Source: Fen-1258 sp947085815 (GTDB lineage: Bacteria > Bacteroidota > Ignavibacteria > Ignavibacteriales > Melioribacteraceae). From it: a stretch of DNA of 10,272 bases. Positions 1 to 8,300 of this stretch are shown piece by piece. The DNA is taken from positions 1-10,272 of the forward strand of contig CAMTXU010000019.1 of the NCBI GenBank assembly GCA_947085815.1, read 5' to 3'. The notes under the pieces were generated by a model. It searched no databases. It had not been told where the DNA came from and saw only the letters and a program-made list of their open reading frames with translations. Made by a program: the position numbers and the translations under genes. The first letter of the stretch is position 1. Each line of letters opens with the position of its first letter.

Positions 1-2120
1 ATATGAAATTGCAGTACATCTTTCCAAAATTGTTTTTGGGAAATTGGACGGCGGTCGTTCGGATCATACACTTTTAGACCAAAATCAATTCTGAATGGTG
101 CGAAATCGGAATAATAACGGAGACCGAATCCCGCAGCAACCGCAACTCTATCAAAACGAAATTCTTTACTGCTGTTCCAGGTGTTTCCATAATCCAGAAA
201 TAGTGCAGAACCAAATCGTCCGAATAAACGATTGCGGGTTTCAATAGAACCTTCGAACAAGAAAAAACCTCCCGTTGCCGCCCCCCTAAGAAGAATAGCT
301 TCAAGATCTTCTTGATTGAGATTCTCATCCAAATTAAATTCTTCATTTTTTGGTACAAGTTCACGTGTAGCCCAGCCTCTAACAGAGTTACTACCGCCGG
401 CAAATAATCTTTGGTTCAACGAGATATTGGCTTTATCGCCGTGATAAGTGAAGATTTGACCAATTTTGAATTTTGCCCCAAATGCATCAAACATTGATTC
501 ATAAAGTGGAAGATAGACTGACGATGTTACAACAGCTTTAACAAAAAGCGGTCTGGTAAATTCTGTATTAGTCAATTTAGTGAAGAGATACGGAATTGAA
601 TTGGCATCTTCAAATAAAAAAGATAGCGAGTAGCCACGGGTTGGAAAGAACAGGTTGTTTGTTTTGTTTGCCCCTATATTTAATCCAATTGTTGCGTTGG
701 TGTTGGCGGAAACTAGATTTCCATTAAAAGTTTTATCCAATTTATCAATAGCAAGAGAATCGGCAATTTTTTGTGGAAAATTTTTACGCTGATAATATTT
801 GCTGATTAGATAAATTAAATAATCGCGCTTATAAGAATACTCCGCATGTTCGATATTTAAGTAAGCGTTGAAGGCATTGAAATAGGTGAACTGCGGTAGC
901 TCAAAATCCATACTTAGTTTACCGCCGTACAAAGTAGTTTGATAATAATAGGCTCGATTGTATTCGATTTTTCTTTTTTGAGTTGTTAGGTAGGTCTCAA
1001 ATTTCGTATTGATCGGTTCACCAAAAAGAAATGGCTGTTCAATTGATACTCTTGCATCACCGTACCCGAAAAATGTGGAATCGGCAAAAGACGGATGTTT
1101 CAAAAATTCGGAAATGTTCTGAGCTGCAATCGATGTTCCTACCGTAATTTTACGTGCGCCACCAAGAAAATTTTTCTTAGTTAAATTTAATCCTAGACCG
1201 AGGTTGAAAGTATTGTCTTCATTATTAATAATAATTTCAGGAGAAAGTTCATGCATCAATCCAATGTCTGCACTGATATTTATTGGTACTACATTACCCG
1301 CTGTATCAGAAATAATTGCATTTACCGCCGCCGAAGTAAATAGGTTAGTTCTAAAAAGTCGAACTTGACCACGCTGAATATCATAATTACTATACCAGTA
1401 TCCGGGAATGAGAGCAACTACTTCTTTTAACAAATTATCACCTACCAAATCAAATCCTTTACCCGTTCGAGTAATAAAAATTTCTCCTATTTTATACCGA
1501 GTTCCTGTAGTAAATTTTAATTCAACATCCACACTGTTTTTCATCGTATCGATTACCACTCTTGGCAGATCTGATTGTACCAGCATGTAACCATGATCTC
1601 GTAAAAAATTTAATATATAGTTTTTTTTATCATCAACTATAGCGTCTTCGTAAATTGTAGTAGTATCAGCCTGCATGTAATTTGCTAAGGTTTCTTGGAA
1701 TGAAGAGTCAATCCATTCTAAGCCCTTGACTAAAAAAGATTTGAAATAAGCCGGTTGAAATTCTTGAATATTATAAGTCAAGACCGCTTCATTTTTTGAA
1801 CTATCCAGATTATAATGATAGTTAATTCGAATTTTGAAATACCCTTTCGATTGGTAGAAGCCCTTTAGGATATTAAGATCGTTGGGGATTAAGAGAGAAT
1901 CAAAATAGATTGCCTTGCCCCCAATAGATGAAATTTTATGAAGAGTTTGATTTAACCAATTCGGTGATTCCTTAGATGAAATCAATGATTTCAAAGAGGA
2001 AGTTGAAAATGCGTTGTTTCCGATAAATTGGATTTCGACCAGTTCATAATTTTTACCGGATTGAGCCAATAAAAAACAAGAGAGAGAAAGAGAGATTATA
2101 AATAAAAATTTTGTTTTCAA
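1..2120 (-). CDS. Omp85-family outer-membrane protein (TamA/BamA-like), 3' end cut by window
   Basis: This is an outer-membrane beta-barrel protein of the Omp85 superfamily, which inserts or exports proteins at the outer membrane. I translated 706 uninterrupted codons from a TTG at 2120-2118. Residues 1-20 form a signal peptide (basic MKTK, hydrophobic core, cleavage near LLA-Q). About 25-275 hold some three POTRA-like repeats: 'IQFIGNNAFS' opens the first, 'FYQSKGY' and 'FLRDHGY' are typical POTRA motifs. From about 290 on is a barrel of alternating aromatic strands, with the diagnostic loop-6 motif VRGW at 580-583 and the C-terminal 'FAPFRIDFG' strand. The reading runs off the window at 'LQFH', the usual point a few residues before the end, so the gene is almost complete. 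The in-frame TGA of the upstream gene limits the start; TTG is the first plausible codon, only 12 bases after that stop, so coupled translation is likely. Three POTRAs suggest a TamA-like rather than a five-POTRA BamA role; this is inference. Confidence 0.88.
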   Translation of the reverse strand, partial: MKTKFLFIISLSLSCFLLAQSGKNYELVEIQFIGNNAFSTSSLKSLISSKESPNWLNQTLHKISSIGGKAIYFDSLLIPNDLNILKGFYQSKGYFKIRINYHYNLDSSKNEAVLTYNIQEFQPAYFKSFLVKGLEWIDSSFQETLANYMQADTTTIYEDAIVDDKKNYILNFLRDHGYMLVQSDLPRVVIDTMKNSVDVELKFTTGTRYKIGEIFITRTGKGFDLVGDNLLKEVVALIPGYWYSNYDIQRGQVRLFRTNLFTSAAVNAIISDTAGNVVPINISADIGLMHELSPEIIINNEDNTFNLGLGLNLTKKNFLGGARKITVGTSIAAQNISEFLKHPSFADSTFFGYGDARVSIEQPFLFGEPINTKFETYLTTQKRKIEYNRAYYYQTTLYGGKLSMDFELPQFTYFNAFNAYLNIEHAEYSYKRDYLIYLISKYYQRKNFPQKIADSLAIDKLDKTFNGNLVSANTNATIGLNIGANKTNNLFFPTRGYSLSFLFEDANSIPYLFTKLTNTEFTRPLFVKAVVTSSVYLPLYESMFDAFGAKFKIGQIFTYHGDKANISLNQRLFAGGSNSVRGWATRELVPKNEEFNLDENLNQEDLEAILLRGAATGGFFLFEGSIETRNRLFGRFGSALFLDYGNTWNSSKEFRFDRVAVAAGFGLRYYSDFAPFRIDFGLKVYDPNDRRPISQKQFWKDVLQFH

Positions 2121-2132
2121 AAGAGTAATCCG

Positions 2133-2759
2133 TCAATAAGTTATTTTAACTGGTGTTCCAATTTTGACCACAGAATAAAGTTCATCAATATTCTCATTAT
2201 TAACCGCAATTGAGCCGTTAGTCCAATTAAAAGAAAAAGGCAGATTTTTGAATATTACATTATATTTCCCAATGCCATGGATACCAAGCTCGGCACCAAG
2301 CCTTGTTTCTTTCGGCGGACACTCATTCTTTTTTACAGCTAACAAAATTGTACTGAACTCATCGGTATTAATGTAGTTCTGTTTAAGTGCTTCCGCCGCA
2401 TCTTGCTCATTAGGATAATTGAGATGTAAAAACTTATGAAACTTTGAAGACGAGTCAACAGAACATATTTTATATTCTCCGATAGGAGTAACATTGTCTA
2501 ATGCAGAAGTTTTTAAAGTGCCGCTGTTTTTACCGAACGCTGCTTTAAATGTTTTTATTAAAATTTTATCAGAGTATAATTCAATTCTATAATTTTTTCT
2601 ATCAACGACTAGCCGGACCTCATTTAATTTTGTAAGACCTTTTTCTAACAGAGCTTCCTCTAGAGTAACTTCCCGCAAATTTAGAATTACTCCGTAAAAA
2701 ATCACTCCCGCAAAGAAAATGATCATACTGCCAGAGATATAGAGTACATTCTTTAACAC
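2133..2759 (-). CDS. Membrane-anchored L,D-transpeptidase (YkuD-fold) homologue with Ser at the catalytic Cys position
   Basis: The 208-residue product has an N-terminal membrane anchor (about 5-27) and then a YkuD-type domain facing the periplasm. YkuD enzymes form 3-3 crosslinks in peptidoglycan or attach proteins to it through a Cys nucleophile. Visible hallmarks are TPIGEYKI at 91-98, the 'FLHLNYPNEQDA' segment at 110-121, the conserved His in GIHG (His161), and the end motif WTNGSIAV at 179-186. In active relatives the last motif reads SHGC or WTxGCIAV, so Ser183 sits where the nucleophilic Cys belongs. The codon is TCA, two changes from either Cys codon, so a single base error does not explain it. 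The start is GTG at 2759-2757, with an in-frame TAG shortly upstream and no clear Shine-Dalgarno site. The gene follows a terminator and a candidate promoter and is 12 bases ahead of the Omp85 gene, probably in one operon. The fold call is fairly firm; transpeptidase activity is doubtful. Confidence 0.82.
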   Translation of the reverse strand: MLKNVLYISGSMIIFFAGVIFYGVILNLREVTLEEALLEKGLTKLNEVRLVVDRKNYRIELYSDKILIKTFKAAFGKNSGTLKTSALDNVTPIGEYKICSVDSSSKFHKFLHLNYPNEQDAAEALKQNYINTDEFSTILLAVKKNECPPKETRLGAELGIHGIGKYNVIFKNLPFSFNWTNGSIAVNNENIDELYSVVKIGTPVKITY

Positions 2760-2785
2760 GTCAATTTTGCCGCAAATTTGTGGCT

Positions 2786-2791
2786 AGTATA
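2786..2791 (-). promoter_or_regulatory. Candidate -10 box for the transpeptidase/Omp85 operon
   Basis: The minus strand reads TATACT here, 26 bases before the GTG start, which would leave a leader of about 20 bases. A promoter is expected because the maeB terminator lies just upstream. No convincing -35 hexamer is visible at 16-18 bases, so this is tentative. Confidence 0.3.
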
Positions 2792-2818
2792 AAATTACCA
2801 GTACGTAATATAAATAAG

Positions 2819-2853
2819 GAAAAACCCAACTTCTTATTGAAGTTGGGTTTTTC
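2819..2853 (-). terminator. Rho-independent terminator after maeB
   Basis: A perfect 15-bp stem (2819-2833 with 2839-2853) encloses a five-base loop. The stem core is CCCAACTTC/GAAGTTGGG, flanked by A and T runs on both sides. It starts 27 bases past the maeB stop codon and ends that transcript. Because the stem is flanked by T runs in both directions it could act on either strand, but there is no plus-strand gene to stop. Confidence 0.88.
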
Positions 2854-2879
2854 TATAACTACAAATTGAGTGGCGCCAG

Positions 2880-5132
2880 CTATTTATGATTTTTCGCGCC
2901 GACAACCGCAATGGCTGTCATGTTAATAATATCGTTAACAGTATCACCCCGTTGAATTACATGTACGGGTTTTTTCATTCCTAACAAAATTGGCCCGATA
3001 ACCGTAGCATCTGTGAGTCGTTGCAAAAGCTTGTACGAAATATTTCCGGCTTCGAGAGATGGGAAGATTAATACGTTCGCACCACCCTTCAACGTCGAGA
3101 AAGGAAAATCTTTTTCCATTCTTTCGGCTACAACGGCAGTATCAGCCTGCATTTCACCATCAACAATTAAATCCGGTCGGCTTTGTTTAATAATTTTTAC
3201 GGCATTGGCAACCTTAAGAGATTGAGGATAAGGAGCGCTTCCAAAATTGCTGAAGGACAACATAGCAATCTTCGGAACAATGTCGAATTCTTTGACCGAT
3301 TCAGCCGCACTGATAGCAATCTCTGCAAGTTCCTCAGCCGTTGGATCAACATTTACGGTACAATCCGCAAAGAAGAAAACTTTACGTTTGATGATAACAA
3401 TATACATTCCCGATACTACTTTTAATCCTTTCTTTACGCCAATACATTGAAGCGCAGGTCTGATTGTCTGCGGATAATGTTCTGTTAATCCGCCGACCAT
3501 CGCGTCGGCTTCGCCCATCTCAACCATCATAGCGGCAAAATAATTTGGTTCGCGCATAAAGTTTTTTGCTTCGTGCAGAGTAACACCTTTGCGTGAACGT
3601 CTTTTGTAAAATTCATCTGCGTATGATAATCCCTTAGATGTCGTATCCGGATCGATAATTTCAAACTTCTTTAGATCATAACCCAGATCTTCAATCCTTG
3701 TTTTAATAACTTGTTCGTTTCCAAGAAGAATCGGTTTAGCAATATTTTCATCAAAAGCAGCATTTGCAGAGCGAATGATTTTTTCCTCTTCACCTTCAGG
3801 ATAAACAACTTTCTTAGGATTCTGCTGAGCCTTATGAACCATAACTCGAGCAATCTCCGTTGAGAAACCGAGACGTTCCTGCAATTCAACTTTATAAGCC
3901 TCCCAATCGGTTATTGGATTTTTAGCAACGCCGGTTTCCATTGCGGCTTTCGCTACAGCAGGTGCAACAGTCCAAAGAACTCTTGGATCGAATGGTTTAG
4001 GAATGATGTATTCGGGACCGAACGAAAATTCTTTATCGCCGTAAGCATTAAGCACAACTTCAGGTACCTTTTCGCGCGCAAGCAGGGCAAGTGCACGTGT
4101 AGCTGCCATCTTCATTTCTTCGTTAATTTCAGAAGCACGAACATCGAGTGCGCCTCTGAAGATGAACGGAAATCCAAGAACGTTATTTACTTGATTTGGA
4201 TAATCGCTGCGGCCGGTTGCCATGATTATATCTTTTCTGGCTTCAATTGCATCTTCATATTTTATTTCAGGGTCGGGGTTAGCCATAGCAAATACAATTG
4301 GATTTTTTGCCATGGATTTGACCATCTCTTTAGAAACAACATTACCTTTGGATAATCCAACGAATACATCGGCGCCTTTCATTCCATCAGCGAGGTCTGC
4401 ATACTGCTTATCCTGAGCAAATAATTCTTTGTACTTATTTAAGTCGGTTCTTTTTTTGTTGACGTGTCCTTTTGTATCAAACATCGAAATGTTCTCTGTT
4501 TTAACTCCCGCTGCAACATATAATTTACAACAAGAAATAGCAGATGCACCGGCGCCATTAACGACCAAACGAATCTTATCTAATTTTTTTCCTACTATTT
4601 CCGCTGCATTAATCAACGCCGCACATGAAATAATTGCCGTTCCATGTTGGTCATCATGAAACACGGGAATGTTCATCGTTTTTTTAAGTTCTTCTTCAAT
4701 CTCAAAACATTCCGGGGCTTTAATATCCTCCAAATTGATACCGCCAAATGTTGGTTCCAATAACTGAACCGCGCGGATAACTTCTTTTGGATCACGAGTT
4801 TTCAATTCGATGTCGAAAACATCAATGTCGGCAAATCTTTTAAATAAAACACCCTTTCCCTCCATAACCGGTTTTCCTGCGTGAGGTCCTATGTCACCTA
4901 ATCCAAGGACAGCAGTTCCGTTTGAAACTACCGCCACTAAATTCCCTTTTGCGGTGTACTTGTAAACATCATCATCATTCTTTTCAATTTCTCTGCAGGG
5001 TTCCGCTACACCCGGTGAATACGCAAGCGATAATTCCCGAGCTGTGAAGCAGGGCTTAGTTGGAACAACTTCAATTTTCCCTTTTCTCCCCTCACTGTGA
5101 TATCGAAGCGCCTCTTCTCTGTTTGAACTCAT
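2880..5132 (-). CDS. maeB: NADP-dependent malic enzyme, MaeB type (malic enzyme plus phosphotransacetylase-like domain)
   Basis: The 750-residue cytoplasmic enzyme oxidatively decarboxylates malate to pyruvate with reduction of NADP, supplying NADPH and pyruvate. The malic domain (about 18-155) shows SLAYSPGVAEPC with catalytic Tyr38, EGKGVLFKRF with Lys93, and the metal-site stretch GGINLEDIKAPE (Glu136, Asp137). The dinucleotide domain (about 160-400) has FHDDQHGTA and the GAGASA loop at 193-198. From about 425 to the end is a phosphotransacetylase-like domain (KVVYPEGEEEK, MVGGLTEHYPQT, FPSLEAGNISYK). In E. coli MaeB this domain binds acetyl-CoA as an allosteric inhibitor rather than acting as Pta. 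The length matches the family (about 750-760). The ATG at 5132 is chosen over an in-frame ATG at 5180 because it gives the conserved N-terminus (MSSNREEALRYHSEG) and has a GAGGA site seven bases upstream. It stands alone between two terminators. Confidence 0.96.
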   Translation of the reverse strand: MSSNREEALRYHSEGRKGKIEVVPTKPCFTARELSLAYSPGVAEPCREIEKNDDDVYKYTAKGNLVAVVSNGTAVLGLGDIGPHAGKPVMEGKGVLFKRFADIDVFDIELKTRDPKEVIRAVQLLEPTFGGINLEDIKAPECFEIEEELKKTMNIPVFHDDQHGTAIISCAALINAAEIVGKKLDKIRLVVNGAGASAISCCKLYVAAGVKTENISMFDTKGHVNKKRTDLNKYKELFAQDKQYADLADGMKGADVFVGLSKGNVVSKEMVKSMAKNPIVFAMANPDPEIKYEDAIEARKDIIMATGRSDYPNQVNNVLGFPFIFRGALDVRASEINEEMKMAATRALALLAREKVPEVVLNAYGDKEFSFGPEYIIPKPFDPRVLWTVAPAVAKAAMETGVAKNPITDWEAYKVELQERLGFSTEIARVMVHKAQQNPKKVVYPEGEEEKIIRSANAAFDENIAKPILLGNEQVIKTRIEDLGYDLKKFEIIDPDTTSKGLSYADEFYKRRSRKGVTLHEAKNFMREPNYFAAMMVEMGEADAMVGGLTEHYPQTIRPALQCIGVKKGLKVVSGMYIVIIKRKVFFFADCTVNVDPTAEELAEIAISAAESVKEFDIVPKIAMLSFSNFGSAPYPQSLKVANAVKIIKQSRPDLIVDGEMQADTAVVAERMEKDFPFSTLKGGANVLIFPSLEAGNISYKLLQRLTDATVIGPILLGMKKPVHVIQRGDTVNDIINMTAIAVVGAKNHK

Positions 5133-5139
5133 AAAATTT

Positions 5140-5144
5140 TCCTC
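5140..5144 (-). promoter_or_regulatory. Ribosome binding site of maeB
   Basis: The minus strand reads GAGGA here, with seven bases before the ATG at 5132. This good match to the anti-Shine-Dalgarno sequence decides the start against the ATG 48 bases upstream, which would add a 16-residue tail not conserved in the family. Confidence 0.7.
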
Positions 5145-5256
5145 ATTTAATTCATGAAATGTTATATCAACAATAATCATTCAATTCTTGAATAAAAATT
5201 ATGGATTTATTAGGAAACAAAAAACAAGTAATTCGACTTTCGGAGTTAATTGAAAA

Positions 5257-5285
5257 ATAAAACCCCGTAATTAGCGGGGTTTTAT
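5257..5285 (-). terminator. Rho-independent terminator after the surface-protein gene
   Basis: An 11-bp perfect stem (5257-5267 with 5275-5285, core CCCCG/CGGGG) has a seven-base loop. On the minus strand it is followed by TTTTATTTTTC, a proper U-rich tail. It lies about 60 bases after the stop codon of the 1288-residue gene and separates it from maeB. Confidence 0.88.
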
Positions 5286-5328
5286 GGCAATTTAAGTAAT
5301 AAATGAAAGATGATAAATTATTTATAGT

Positions 5329-5361
5329 TAGTATCATATGATACTATTTCATCAGTATCAT
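5329..5361. repeat. Perfect 18-bp palindrome and linked inverted 8-mers at a stop codon
   Basis: TAGTATCATATGATACTA (5329-5346) is a perfect palindrome and includes the TAG stop of the surface-protein gene. The 8-mer AGTATCAT recurs at 5354-5361. On the minus strand the order is ATGATACT, eight bases, AGTATCAT, ATGATACT. The middle copy could therefore pair with either neighbour, giving two mutually exclusive hairpins at the end of the message. It lacks the G/C-rich stem and T tail of a terminator, and the role is unknown. Confidence 0.6.
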
Positions 5362-8300
5362 TTTCCTGCTTTGTGTAAAATTTGCGGTACGTATTGTACA
5401 AAAATAAATACCGCTTGTTAGTTCACTCGCATCAAAAATAACTCTATACCTGCCGGGATTTTTCTGTTCATTCACCAATACTCTGACTTCCCTGCCAAGC
5501 ATATCATATACGCTTATATTTACAAAACTATTTGTTGGAATATCAAATTGAATAGTTGTCGTTGGATTGAAAGGATTCGGATAGGATTGCAGCAGTTCAG
5601 ATTTGACCGGAATCTGTTCCTCTTCTTTCACGTCGGAAATCAGTTTGCATTTCCCGGCGCTTCCTGCATTATAAATAGATTGAATTTCGGCAGCGGTGAG
5701 AACCCGATTAAACATTTCAATCTCGTCAAGTATTCCATTAAACCTTCTTTGATCTGCGTATGATTGCCGTCCTATCACTAATGGTCCCGTGTTGTCAAGT
5801 GAACCCTGGCGGCCCGTAAGATTGAAACCAGCAGATCCAACTCCATCTTTATAGAAAATTACTCCTGTCGAAGAATTTCTGGTTACGGTTACAGCAACGT
5901 GGTGCCAATTACCATCTGCTACAAATGTTCCTGAACTCTGGTTTGTAAAATAATTCGGCGGTGACGCATCGGCTAACTGCAGACTCAAATATCCGGCATT
6001 TAGGTGGAACGAATATCCCTGATACACAAGCCCGTTGAGTGTCTGCTTATCTACAATGATTCTCTCGCCGGAAGTTTCGCTCGTCTTAATCCATGCATCG
6101 ATTGTGAAATTCCCGGTTCCGAAATTTAATTCTGAGTTATGAGGAACAATAACATAATCGTTTGTTCCGTCAAACTGTAATCCGCCGGCCACTTTTCCTG
6201 CAACAGGCACAGGACCGTTCATGCGTGTCCCAATGTTATTAAATCCGGCAAGATCGGATGTTGTTGTTCCGGATGATTCATCCAAGTGCCACCATGCAAC
6301 CATTCCAGCCGGCGGAGCAACACATCCAACGGCAGAATTAAATTTATTACCGAAGATTAAATCGGTTCTGCTCTGACCTGAGGTTAGTGTTACAGTATAA
6401 GTATTTGGTGTCGGCGCTGTCTGAGTCCAGCCGGATTGTAGAACTTCTGAGACGGTATAAGTTCCGGCTGCTAAATTGTTAAAACAGAAATTGCCGTTAT
6501 TATCAGTTGTTACAGTAGCTGTCATAGCCCCGGTAAGGTTTATTGTCCAATTGGGTAATCCGGTTTCACCACCGTCTTTTATACCATTTCCGTTGATGTC
6601 GTTGAATTTTGTGCCGCAAAGCGATCCCGTATTTGCGGAAGGTTTACATTTACCAAACGTATCCGCATGCCAAATTGAAAATATTTCACTTGCTGTCATT
6701 GCCCTGTTGAATATCTCTAATTCATCTATAGCAATTTCACCGTAGTTGAACTGAGCCGGTAGTCCGCACAACGTTCCGCCATTGGGACTTGTGATGCCTC
6801 CAATCAGAAGCTCGGTAGTATTACTGGTATTATTCACCTGCGCGGTTGTTGTGGTTACAAGAACTCCGTTAATATATAACTGAAATGTATTTGGAGTACC
6901 TCCCTTTCTTACTGCCGCTACGTGCTGCCATTGCGAGTAAGAAATTGGTGCAGTCGTGGTTGAAACATTATTGCCATCCATCACCAAAAAATTTAGCTGT
7001 CCGTTCAGAATAAATAGACGGTACCCTACACAGTATGAGACCGTAGTAACGGCTTTATCTACAATCGGCTGCACATAGTTCGAACCTATAACCGGATAGA
7101 CCCATGCGTCTATGGAGAAATCTCCAACTCCGAAATTGAGCGAAGGTGCATCCGGAACTTTAACATATTTTTTGGTTACTCCTGCATAGAATAAAAGTGA
7201 ACCGTTAACTTTTGCATTCGGGAGAAGAAATGAGAGTGTACTTCCAGGAACCGGACCGTCCGATGCAGAACCCATGATTCCAATTTGCCCCGGCACCGGC
7301 GTTCCGTTATTAGTCCCCATAATATCACTTACAACAGTGGAGCCGATTACTTCATCGAGCGGGTACCATGCTACCATTCCTGACGGCGGTTGGACACATC
7401 CGGCTGCTGCATTTAATTTGTTTCCGAAAATAATATCGCTCCTGCTCTGCCCCGCCGTAAGTGTTATAGTATAAGTATTTGGTGTCGGTGCAGTCTGAGT
7501 CCAGCCCGATTGCTGAACTTCCGCAACTGTGTAGGTTCCTGCAGCCAGATTGTTAAAACAGAAATTTCCAGTTGCATCCGTTGTGGCTGTTGCTGTTGAC
7601 GTGCCGGTTAAATTAATTGTCCAGTTTGCTAAACCGGGTTCGCCGTCATTAATTCCATTTCCATTCACGTCATTAAATTTTTTCCCGCAGATGTATCCTG
7701 TATTTACCACTGCGGTGTTTGTTGAGCCGCAAATCGTTACATTATTATGAATTGCTAATGAAACTGCTCCGGCAATACTTCCGTTTGGAGAATAAGGATA
7801 TATTCTTAGTGAAAAAGTCTGACCGCTGGATACACTCACATTAAGGTTTGATGCTACGAAGGTCTGCATTATTGTATTCAGATAAATCAATGTTGATCCT
7901 ATCTGAGTGCCTGCACTGCTCCAATTGTCTGTTGAGTAATACACTTTTGCATTCAGAATATTGAAATTTTGAGTTAGGGGGTTATCTCCATAATTAAAAG
8001 AAACGTTGTTCACAATAAAATTATTTCCCGATGCTGGTGAGGCGTTAAATTCGATATACCGGGTCGCATCCATCGATCCCGGCTGCCATCCGCCCGTCAC
8101 TAATAATCTCTGGCCATTGCTTGTATAAGGCGGGAATATTGCCATTAATGGCGCAGAGGATCCCGGTCCTAAAATTTCCGGCTGACCATTAATATTTCCC
8201 GAAATTGAAGTCACAGCAGTTGAGTTTAACAGACTCCACGTAAGGCAGGCATCGTTTGGTGATGAAGAATATGCCTTATTCCCAAAATTTATACCACTAA

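Noticed and set aside
74..403. Minus-strand open frame of 109 residues
   Set aside because: It lies in another frame inside the Omp85 gene, whose translation here (VRGW loop, barrel strands, RIDFG) is clearly the coding one.
2061..2120. Possible lipoprotein signal in the Omp85 leader (SLSC)
   Set aside because: The residues before the Cys do not fit the lipobox, and Omp85 proteins are not lipidated; an ordinary signal peptide fits.
3013..4659. Several plus-strand open frames of 60-80 residues inside maeB
   Set aside because: All are antisense to strongly conserved enzyme sequence, with no ribosome site or recognisable product.
5133..5180. Sixteen-residue N-terminal extension of MaeB from the ATG at 5180
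   Set aside because: It is not part of the conserved family N-terminus, and the downstream ATG has the better ribosome site.
5179..5193. Inverted repeat ATTCAA-TTC-TTGAAT upstream of maeB
   Set aside because: Six-bp AT-rich arms are expected by chance here, and it matches no regulator site I know; no promoter could be placed relative to it.
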